6,573 nucleotides of DNA, from positions 1 to 6,573 of the forward strand of contig JAUIFT010000158.1 of assembly GCA_030430345.1 (NCBI GenBank), given 5' to 3'. A program made the position numbers and the translations under genes. The notes under the pieces are model-generated. The model was given only the letters and a program-made list of their open reading frames with translations, had not been told where the DNA came from and did no database searches. The number at the start of each line of letters is the position of its first letter. Position 1 is the stretch's first letter. Origin of the DNA: Calditrichia bacterium. GTDB taxonomy: Bacteria > Calditrichota > Calditrichia > RBG-13-44-9 > J042. Below are positions 1 through 5,377 of the stretch, piece by piece.

Positions 1-915
1 GTCCTGACCTATCATCGCGTAGCGAATATCGACCCGGCATCGCCATTAAGTCCACAACTCATCAGTGCAACGGTCGCCGGATTTGCCCGGCAAATGGCCT
101 TTGTTTCCCAGCATTATAATGCGGTTAGCATGGCACAAGTTCTTGCTGCGGTTACTGAGGGTAAAAGACTCCCCAGGAGAGCAGTAATCATCACTTTTGA
201 TGATGGCTACTACGATTTGAAAACGAATGCTTTCCCGGTGCTGCGTCATTTTAATTTACCGGCAACGCTTTTTGTGCCAACCGCCTACCCGGGGAATCCG
301 GAAAAGGCCTTCTGGTGGGATCGCCTTTACGAAGCGGTAATGTTCGGTAAACGCCAGGCATACAATGGCCCCGCCGGTAGCTTCCAATTGACAGATGAAG
401 ACACCCGGTTTTCCGCGGTACGGCAATTGCAGAATTATGTGAAAACCCTCTCCCATGATATGGCAATGAATTTCATAGATGAAATTTGCGCCGAAATGGG
501 AATCAAGCAGACAAAACGAAAAACCGTAATGGATTGGGATGAACTGCGGAAAATGGCCAGGAATAATATTACCCTGGCAGCGCACACCCAAACCCATCCA
601 TTGCTCAATCGTATTTCTTTGGATGATGTTCGTAAAGAGGCCGTCGGTTCCCGGGAAGATTTGCGCCGGGAAATCGGTGAAGTTCTGCCGGTTTTTAGTT
701 ATCCGAACGGCAATCATAACGACGACATTGTAAAAGTATTAGGGGAAGAAAACTTCCAATTGGGGTTTACCTGCCTTGATGGGCACAGTAATCTGAATAC
801 AATTGATCCTTTAAGATTATGCCGGACGGATATAACCAGAAAGACCTCTCCCCTGCTTTTCAGGCTACGCTTAATGCGTTTATTTACATATATCGATAAG
901 TGGCGCCATCGCTAA
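1..915 (+). CDS. Polysaccharide deacetylase (NodB-homology domain), 5'-truncated by the window edge
   Basis: This is the C-terminal 304 residues of a carbohydrate esterase family 4-type polysaccharide deacetylase. Such enzymes remove acetyl groups from N-acetylated or O-acetylated sugars, usually using a bound metal. The frame is open from base 1 and begins with the family's N-terminal TYHRV segment, so probably only a few dozen residues are missing; the internal Met codon at 94 is not the true start. Motif 1, TFDDGY, lies at residues 65-70 and carries the catalytic and metal-binding Asp pair. Motif 2, HTQTHP at 195-200, supplies the H-x3-H metal ligands (H195, H199). Motif 3 is FSYPNG at 232-237. 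A basic tail rich in Arg and Leu closes the protein. No signal peptide can be judged because the N-terminus is absent. It lies 65 bp before a glycosyltransferase gene, which suggests a role in maturing an exopolysaccharide or surface glycan. The family is clear; the substrate is not. Confidence 0.93.
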   Translation, partial: VLTYHRVANIDPASPLSPQLISATVAGFARQMAFVSQHYNAVSMAQVLAAVTEGKRLPRRAVIITFDDGYYDLKTNAFPVLRHFNLPATLFVPTAYPGNPEKAFWWDRLYEAVMFGKRQAYNGPAGSFQLTDEDTRFSAVRQLQNYVKTLSHDMAMNFIDEICAEMGIKQTKRKTVMDWDELRKMARNNITLAAHTQTHPLLNRISLDDVRKEAVGSREDLRREIGEVLPVFSYPNGNHNDDIVKVLGEENFQLGFTCLDGHSNLNTIDPLRLCRTDITRKTSPLLFRLRLMRLFTYIDKWRHR

Positions 916-962
916 CAACCATCAGAAAAAGTAAAGCCGCAATCTAAATAGAGTTTTAAAAA

Positions 963-970
963 AAGGTGAT
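963..970 (+). promoter_or_regulatory. Shine-Dalgarno site deciding the glycosyltransferase start
   Basis: The octamer AAGGTGAT matches the extended anti-Shine-Dalgarno pairing region and ends 10 nt before the ATG at 981. A GTG at 966 would start the same frame, but it lies inside this site and has only an A-run upstream, so ATG 981 is preferred. A second purine patch, GAAGGA at 973-978, sits very close to the ATG and could contribute. Confidence 0.5.
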
Positions 971-980
971 TAGAAGGACG

Positions 981-2324
981 ATGATTTCCGAAAATGTAAC
1001 AGCTAAGAAAACAGCACAAAACAACAAGCAGCCCAAGAAAGCTCGCCCCGGAAAGAAGACATGGCAGTCCAACGGTAAACCCAAACCGAAGTTTGCCTAC
1101 ATGATGTCCCGTTTTCCGAAAATTTCCGAGACTTTTGTCCTTTATGAAATTCTGGCTATTATGAAAATGGGTCTTCAGGTAGAAGTATACCCACTGCTAA
1201 AAGAACATCAAAAAGTGGTACATTCCGGTGTTAAGAAAGTTCAGCCGTTTGTTCATTACCATGGCTATTTTTCAGCGGGAATCTTATGGTCAAATTTGTA
1301 TTTTTTACTGACATCCCCGCTTAAATACGCAAGTTTACTGATTTATCTAATTACCGGTTCGATACAGAGTCCGCAACATTTCAGCAAAACGATAATATTA
1401 TTTCCGAAGATTGTTCGCATCGCCCACAAAATGCGCCAGCAGGGCATCGATCATATTCACGCTCATTTTGCCACTTTTCCGGCAGCCGCAGCAATGATTA
1501 TCAAACGACTAACCGGTATCTCTTATAGTTTTACGGCGCATGGCTCGGATATTCATGTTTATAAGCATCGTTTCCGTATGCGTGACAAAGTTATCAACTC
1601 AGATTTTGTGCGTTCAATCTCCAACTACAACAAAAATATCATTATTAATGCTAGTGGCAGTGATGTCGAAGACAAGATCAAAGTCATCCATTGTGGTATA
1701 GACCCGGCAGTATTTTCTTCTACCCCGGAAAAGAAAATCGATCAACCTTTAAATTTTATTACCATTGCCTCTTATGAAGAGGTGAAGGGACACAAGTACC
1801 TTATCGAAGCTTGCAAAAAACTTGCAGATGACAAGATCGATTTTCATCTCGATTTGATTGGAGACGGCCCATTACGTAACACCGTTGCTCAACAGATCAA
1901 ATCGCTTGGCCTGTCTGAAAAAATTACCATACACGGTTCCATGCCCCGCGAAGAAGTGGCTCGAAAACTTCAGACCGCTGATATCAAAATTTTACCCAGC
2001 ATTCTTACCAAAAGAGGTGACCGGGAAGGCATTCCCGTTGCAATCATGGAAGCAATGGCCATGGGATTGCCGGTAATTTCCAGTAAACTTTCCGGCATCC
2101 CCGAGCTGGTAGGGCATGATACCACTGGCATCCTGGTAACGCCACAGGATTCGATCGGCATTTATCAGGCCTTAAAGAAATTAAGCACCGATCCGGATCT
2201 GAGAGTGGAAATGGGCAAAGCCGGACAGAAAAAAGTGTTTAAAGAATTTGACCTGAATGATAATTCAGCGCAATTGCTCGATTTGTTGATGTCTCAGGTT
2301 AACAAATCTCAACCCCGGAAGTAG
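981..2324 (+). CDS. Glycosyltransferase family 4 protein with lysine-rich N-terminal extension
   Basis: The 447-residue product is a GT-B fold retaining glycosyltransferase of family GT4, transferring a sugar from a nucleotide-sugar donor to a growing glycan, probably on the cytoplasmic membrane face. Numbering from ATG 981, the N-terminal Rossmann domain starts near residue 38 (FAYMMSRFPKISETF), a start seen in WcaL/EpsD-like exopolysaccharide transferases. HIHAHFAT at about 158-165 and FTAHGSDIH at about 184-192 are acceptor-domain signatures. The C-terminal donor-binding domain has LIGDGP near 292-297 and the E-x7-E element REGIPVAIMEAM, with Glu at 349 and 357. A hydrophobic stretch around 101-126 may touch the membrane. 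Residues 8-36 form an unusual Lys/Gln/Asn-rich tail before the first strand. An alternative GTG start at 966 would add five residues. It is probably co-transcribed with the deacetylase upstream and the AsnB gene 140 bp downstream. The family is secure; the sugar specificity cannot be read from sequence. Confidence 0.92.
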   Translation: MISENVTAKKTAQNNKQPKKARPGKKTWQSNGKPKPKFAYMMSRFPKISETFVLYEILAIMKMGLQVEVYPLLKEHQKVVHSGVKKVQPFVHYHGYFSAGILWSNLYFLLTSPLKYASLLIYLITGSIQSPQHFSKTIILFPKIVRIAHKMRQQGIDHIHAHFATFPAAAAMIIKRLTGISYSFTAHGSDIHVYKHRFRMRDKVINSDFVRSISNYNKNIIINASGSDVEDKIKVIHCGIDPAVFSSTPEKKIDQPLNFITIASYEEVKGHKYLIEACKKLADDKIDFHLDLIGDGPLRNTVAQQIKSLGLSEKITIHGSMPREEVARKLQTADIKILPSILTKRGDREGIPVAIMEAMAMGLPVISSKLSGIPELVGHDTTGILVTPQDSIGIYQALKKLSTDPDLRVEMGKAGQKKVFKEFDLNDNSAQLLDLLMSQVNKSQPRK

Positions 2325-2449
2325 GGGATTATTAATCGTGAACTCTATCTGGCACCGATCGCAGCACAGGCTCTCCGGCACCAGTTCAGAAATCTGTATA
2401 AAATGAGTCTATTAGAAATGGATATCTCAGCGTGTGGCTGATTGAATAT

Positions 2450-2458
2450 GGAGGTAAT
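2450..2458 (+). promoter_or_regulatory. Strong Shine-Dalgarno site of the asnB-like gene
   Basis: GGAGGTAAT is a near-perfect ribosome-binding site. The GGAGG core ends 10 nt before ATG 2465, fixing the start at the Met-Cys-Gly of the amidotransferase, which must begin there because the nucleophilic Cys is the second codon. Confidence 0.8.
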
Positions 2459-2464
2459 TAATAC

Positions 2465-4369
2465 ATGTGCGGTATAGCAGGGTATCTTAACCATGATACG
2501 CATCGCCCGGCAGAAGATAGTTTACTGCGAGTGATGGGGCGACGCATGGCGCACCGTGGACCAGATGATGAAGGTATTTATACCGACAAAAACGCCGGCC
2601 TGGTTCACCGCCGCTTGTCAATATTGGACTTATCCTCAGCTGGACATCAACCGATGAGCTCTCCGGATAAACGTTACTGGATTGCATTTAACGGTGAGAT
2701 ATATAATTTTCAAGAACTTCGTAAAGAGTTTGAAAATGAGAACTATCCTTTTCGTTCCCGGACCGATACAGAAGTTATTATTGCGCTCTATCAGAAATAT
2801 GGTAAAGATTGTTTACTGAAGCTGCTGGGCATGTATGCCTTCGCTATCTGGGATACAGTCGAAAGAGAACTGTTTATTGCCCGCGATCCGCAAGGTATTA
2901 AGCCGCTCTATTTTTTTAACAATGGGAACCACTTTGCTTTTGCCAGCGAAATGAAATCCCTGCTGGTATTGCCATTTATTCCGAAAGAACTGGACCCGGA
3001 AGGCGTGCAGAACTATTTCGCTCATGGACATTCGACAGCACCGGTATCTATTTGCAAAAATATTAAAAAATTAGAACCCGGTCATTTTTTATCGATTAAA
3101 GATGGCAAGGTAACTGAAACATTATTCTGGCATCCGCAAATCGGAAAAGACAGGAATGGTGTTGGCAAAGAACATAAAGAACAAAGCTACAATGAATTAA
3201 AGCGTCTGCTGAACGAGGCGGTGGAATCGCACCTGATTGCAGATGTGCCCGTGGGGGTTTTTCTTTCCGGCGGACTGGATTCCAGCGCTATGGTAGCGAT
3301 GATGGCCAAACATGGCCATTCCAGAATCAAAACTTTTACGATTGGGTTCGATTTCGGCCAGCATTACAGCGAACTTGATGATGCACGATTGGTTGCCAAG
3401 CATTTTAAGACCGATCATCACGAAATGGTCCTGACGAAAAAGGATCTGCAGGATTCGATAGAAAAACTGGTCTTTCACTTTGATGAACCATTTGGCGATC
3501 CGGCGGCATTTCCGACCTACTTTGTTTCCCAACTGGCGGCACAGCATGTGAAGGTATGCCTCTCCGGTGAAGGTGGCGATGAGCTCTTCGGTGGTTATCG
3601 GCGATATCTTACCGAGCGTTACGGCGGCCTCTATCGTATGCTACCCGGCCTGCTGAGCGCGAAGATGATTCCTTCGATTGTGAATCGTATCCCCCGCTCC
3701 CGTCGCCTGAAGCAAATGATCCGCACGATCAGCATCAACGATCCGGTTGTCCGGCAGGCAAACTGGCAAATGGTTTTTACTGATGAAATGCGCCATGATC
3801 TTTTCAAAGCAGGCAAGTTTAACAGCTATGAAGATGAAAGCGTTTACGAATCCTTCCGCCGCCATCGTATATCCGATGGCAGTGATGGGATGAACGGCCT
3901 GTTATATGCAGACTCCCGTGCCTGGTTAGCGGATCGTTATTTGGAAAAAGCGGACAAAATGAGTATGGCGCACGGGTTGGAATCACGCGTGCCCTTGCTG
4001 GACCGCCCGATTGTAGAATTCGCCTATCGTCTGCCGATCGACTACAAGGTGAAGGTGGAATTCTCGAAAAGAAAAAGAACTTTAAAACGCCTGCTCGGTC
4101 AAGTATTGGAAGACACCTTACCCCAGGCGATACTGGATAAACCGAAGCATGGTTTTGCCGTGCCGCTCGATCCCTGGTTCCGGGGCGAAATGAGCTCCTT
4201 TGTATCGGACATTCTGTTTGATGACCGGACGCGCCAGCGGGGATACTTTAACATGACCATGGTCGAGAAGCTCTTTAAAGACCATACCGAAGGCCGGGAA
4301 GTGCGCAACAATCACCTCTGGCTACTGATTCTCTTTGAATTATGGCATCGGATGTATATGGATGAGTGA
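2465..4369 (+). CDS. asnB: Asparagine synthase (glutamine-hydrolysing), AsnB type
   Basis: The 634-residue class-II (Ntn-type) glutamine amidotransferase hydrolyses glutamine and uses ATP to adenylate a carboxylate before amidating it. The N-terminal glutaminase domain has Cys2, exposed as the nucleophile once Met is removed, followed by HRGPDDEG (30-37), RRLSILD (49-55), FNGEIYN (75-81) and RTDTEV (99-104). The synthetase domain has the ATP-pyrophosphatase loop SGGLDSS (268-274), SGEGGDELFGGY (367-378) and the conserved segment from DRYLEKADKMSM through ESRVPLLDRP. All expected catalytic landmarks are present and the length fits the roughly 600-650 residue AsnB group common in capsule and exopolysaccharide clusters. 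Following a deacetylase and a GT4 enzyme, it may amidate a sugar acid or other glycan precursor rather than supply asparagine, but housekeeping asparagine synthesis cannot be excluded. It is the last gene before the repeat-rich spacer. Confidence 0.95.
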   Translation: MCGIAGYLNHDTHRPAEDSLLRVMGRRMAHRGPDDEGIYTDKNAGLVHRRLSILDLSSAGHQPMSSPDKRYWIAFNGEIYNFQELRKEFENENYPFRSRTDTEVIIALYQKYGKDCLLKLLGMYAFAIWDTVERELFIARDPQGIKPLYFFNNGNHFAFASEMKSLLVLPFIPKELDPEGVQNYFAHGHSTAPVSICKNIKKLEPGHFLSIKDGKVTETLFWHPQIGKDRNGVGKEHKEQSYNELKRLLNEAVESHLIADVPVGVFLSGGLDSSAMVAMMAKHGHSRIKTFTIGFDFGQHYSELDDARLVAKHFKTDHHEMVLTKKDLQDSIEKLVFHFDEPFGDPAAFPTYFVSQLAAQHVKVCLSGEGGDELFGGYRRYLTERYGGLYRMLPGLLSAKMIPSIVNRIPRSRRLKQMIRTISINDPVVRQANWQMVFTDEMRHDLFKAGKFNSYEDESVYESFRRHRISDGSDGMNGLLYADSRAWLADRYLEKADKMSMAHGLESRVPLLDRPIVEFAYRLPIDYKVKVEFSKRKRTLKRLLGQVLEDTLPQAILDKPKHGFAVPLDPWFRGEMSSFVSDILFDDRTRQRGYFNMTMVEKLFKDHTEGREVRNNHLWLLILFELWHRMYMDE

Positions 4370-4454
4370 TGCAAAAATAGAATATCCAGGGGCGGATATC
4401 ATTAGATAATTCTAAAGATCGAAACCCCTTACCACCACTATTTGATATACCTGG

Positions 4455-4473
4455 GGAGCGTAAGATATGCTCC
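4455..4473 (+). other. Small 8-bp hairpin downstream of the asnB-like gene
   Basis: GGAGCGTA and TATGCTCC pair over 8 bp, including one G-U, around a 3-nt AGA loop. No T-run follows, so it is not a standard intrinsic terminator. It may protect the 3' end of the operon mRNA or be incidental. Confidence 0.35.
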
Positions 4474-4524
4474 GCGAATTCCGTCCATCCTTTTGATCTT
4501 TATAAAAACAGTTGATACTTACAA

Positions 4525-4578
4525 CAGAACTCCATAGGACAGGTGCGGTCGGGCAGGATGCCAGGCCGTACTTTCCTT
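4525..4578 (+). repeat. Box-plus-hairpin repeat, copy 1
   Basis: The unit opens with CAGAA and the invariant box CTCCATAGGACA (4530-4541). The stem pairs 4541-4554 with 4560-4573: 13 of 14 positions pair, with one G/A mismatch at 4551/4563 and three G-U pairs. The loop is AGGAT at 4555-4559. A pyrimidine tail CTTTCCTT follows. Bases 4525-4578 are identical to copy 3. It sits about 155 bp after the asnB-like gene, so it could end that transcript, but the C-interrupted tail is weaker than a normal terminator T-run. Function is unknown. Confidence 0.85.
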
Positions 4579-4580
4579 TG

Positions 4581-4642
4581 ATTTCGAAATTCTGCACCCG
4601 GCTACGACGCTGCCGGCCGGCATGTAGTGCAATTTTCGAAAT
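4581..4642. repeat. Long imperfect inverted repeat with a 12-bp central palindrome
   Basis: The arms at 4581-4597 and 4627-4642 are near-perfect reverse complements, both built on ATTTCGAAA and ending inward in GCAC/GTGC. Inside them CTAC (4602-4605) faces GTAG (4624-4627), and near the centre lies the perfect palindrome TGCCGGCCGGCA (4611-4622). The whole could extrude as a cruciform or fold in RNA. Its sequence is unrelated to the flanking box-plus-hairpin copies 1 and 2, and it fills almost all the space between them. It could be a second repeat family, a miniature insertion or a protein-binding site. Confidence 0.65.
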
Positions 4643-4647
4643 AAATA

Positions 4648-4700
4648 CTCCATAGGACAAAGTGCAGTCCGATAGGATGTCGGGCTGCACTCTCCTGTTT
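4648..4700 (+). repeat. Box-plus-hairpin repeat, copy 2 (diverged)
   Basis: The box CTCCATAGGACA (4648-4659) is intact. The stem pairs 4661-4673 with 4679-4691, 13 bp with no mismatch and two G-U pairs, over the same AGGAT loop (4674-4678). Compared with copy 1 several pairs change on both sides (G-C to A-U beside the loop), and the mismatched position of copy 1 is a C-G pair here. The tail is TCTCCTGTTT. The structure is kept although the sequence has drifted. Confidence 0.82.
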
Positions 4701-4711
4701 GAGAGGCGATA

Positions 4712-4740
4712 AGACAACAGAGAATTTTAATATGTTGTCT
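4712..4740. other. 8-bp inverted repeat AGACAACA / TGTTGTCT
   Basis: AGACAACA (4712-4719) and TGTTGTCT (4733-4740) are perfect reverse complements separated by a 13-nt AT-rich loop. GAGA before and TCTC after could extend the fold. No T-run follows. It could be an operator-like site or an RNA hairpin; no role is assigned. Confidence 0.4.
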
Positions 4741-4753
4741 GTCTCGAATAGCA

Positions 4754-4778
4754 GGGCGAGCCCCGCCCATTCGTTTTT
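4754..4778 (+). terminator. Weak terminator-like hairpin
   Basis: GGGCG (4754-4758) pairs with CGCCC (4764-4768) over an AGCCC loop, and a TTTTT run lies 5 nt downstream at 4774-4778. The short stem and the gap before the T-run make this a weak candidate for an intrinsic terminator. Confidence 0.25.
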
Positions 4779-4912
4779 AACGCCTACTTTTGTTGTATAA
4801 AATGAATCCGCGAACATCGGGATTCCCTGATAGATTTTTCGATACTACCTGCGACTGTCAGAAGTATTATTGGCAGAGCAAGCGCTGTTATTTGAACTTT
4901 GCTTTTTACTAC

Positions 4913-4966
4913 CAGAACTCCATAGGACAGGTGCGGTCGGGCAGGATGCCAGGCCGTACTTTCCTT
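4913..4966 (+). repeat. Box-plus-hairpin repeat, copy 3 (identical to copy 1)
   Basis: All 54 bases match copy 1, including the box (4918-4929), the stem 4929-4942 with 4948-4961, the AGGAT loop (4943-4947), the single G/A mismatch and the CTTTCCTT tail. Just upstream, TTAC-A-CAGAAC is also shared with a 1-nt offset, so homology may reach about 60 nt. Complete identity in non-coding DNA beside diverged copies 2 and 4 suggests recent duplication, transposition or gene conversion. Confidence 0.87.
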
Positions 4967-5039
4967 CTAATTATCCAGCAGCCATTGGGAGTTTGAAATA
5001 GTGAATTTTTGTGAAAGCGGTTTTCCCATTTATGGTTAG

Positions 5040-5083
5040 CTCCATAGGACAGGCGCGGTCTGACAGGATGTTGGGCTGCGCTT
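5040..5083 (+). repeat. Box-plus-hairpin repeat, copy 4
   Basis: The box CTCCATAGGACA spans 5040-5051. The stem pairs 5051-5064 with 5070-5083, 14 pairs without mismatch, several of them G-U, over the AGGAT loop (5065-5069). At the pair that is U-A in copies 1-3 this copy has C-G (5054/5080), a two-sided change that keeps the pair. It is the last copy before the secreted-protein gene. Confidence 0.85.
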
Positions 5084-5090
5084 TTTTTTT
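5051..5090 (+). terminator. Intrinsic (Rho-independent) terminator formed by repeat copy 4
   Basis: A 14-pair stem with a 5-nt loop is followed directly by nine T residues (5082-5090), the first two of which overlap the base of the stem. This is the classic layout of an intrinsic terminator on the plus strand. It would end any transcript running through the spacer and insulate the downstream gene. Among the four copies only this one has an uninterrupted T-run. Confidence 0.72.
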
Positions 5091-5336
5091 GCTCTCCCCG
5101 CTACTTCTCATTTTTTTTCAGCAATCAGCAGATTTGCAGACTTGCCCAACTCCCTTCAAATATCCATAGACAACCGACCAGGCAAAACCAATTAGCCACA
5201 TTATTGCTTACCTATTTTCTCTGATTTCTATTTATGCGTTTAGTCACCGGTTTTCAGGATAATTGATGTTTTTTATCATCTTATCATTGAAATATCCCTG
5301 ATATCTGAAAGCAATAACCCTGTAGCAGTAATGCCG

Positions 5337-5359
5337 CTTCACGTCAATGCGGACTGAAG
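5337..5359 (+). promoter_or_regulatory. Leader hairpin before the secreted-protein gene
   Basis: CTTCA and GTC (5337-5345, with one bulged C) pair with GAC and TGAAG (5352-5359) over a 6-nt loop. The hairpin ends 7 nt before the GGAG ribosome-binding site, so it may be part of the 5' untranslated leader. A chance fold cannot be ruled out. Confidence 0.25.
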
Positions 5360-5366
5360 TGAGTTT

Positions 5367-5370
5367 GGAG
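5367..5370 (+). promoter_or_regulatory. Shine-Dalgarno GGAG setting the start of the secreted protein
   Basis: GGAG lies 7 nt before ATG 5378, separated by an AT-only spacer. The next in-frame ATG, at 5405, has no comparable purine site before it, so 5378 is the better start. Confidence 0.6.
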
Positions 5371-5377
5371 ATTTTTT

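Larger units (their letters stand above)
4370..5377. other. 1.0-kb intergenic region rich in hairpin repeats, no convincing gene
   Basis: No frame here shows a protein-like pattern. The possible short frames cross the repeated hairpins and lack ribosome-binding sites. The region holds four same-strand copies of a box-plus-hairpin element (from 4525, 4648, 4913 and 5040), a long inverted repeat at 4581-4642, small hairpins at 4455-4473, 4712-4740 and 4754-4768, and an AT-rich stretch at about 5100-5330 that should contain the promoter of the secreted-protein gene. No -35/-10 pair with good spacing could be picked out in that stretch. Confidence 0.75.

Noticed and set aside
966..980. GTG 966 as start of the glycosyltransferase
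   Set aside because: It overlaps the best Shine-Dalgarno match and has only an A-run upstream; ATG 981 is better placed.
2397..2404. TATAAAAT as a -10 element before the asnB-like gene
   Set aside because: No acceptable -35 hexamer lies 16-18 bp upstream. The same octamer also occurs at 4796-4803 without a partner.
2338..2441. Two tiny frames (22 and 12 codons, overlapping at ATGA) between the GT4 and asnB-like genes
   Set aside because: A weak purine patch lies before the first GTG, but composition and content give no support for a leader peptide or small protein.
4382..4399. ATATCC/GGATAT inverted repeat just after the asnB-like gene as terminator
   Set aside because: Only 6 AT-leaning base pairs and no following T-run.
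4412..4817. Overlapping minus-strand frames in the spacer
   Set aside because: They read through copies 1 and 2 and the inverted repeat in more than one frame, so their openness reflects repeat sequence rather than coding.
4790..4996. Short plus-strand frame of 68 codons in the spacer
   Set aside because: It starts with TTG without a ribosome-binding site, runs straight through repeat copy 3 and has no protein-like pattern.
4525..5083. CRISPR array
   Set aside because: The repeats are palindromic hairpins of about 50 nt with irregular spacings (118, 270, 122 bp) and diverged copies. There is no uniform spacer length and no cas gene in the window.
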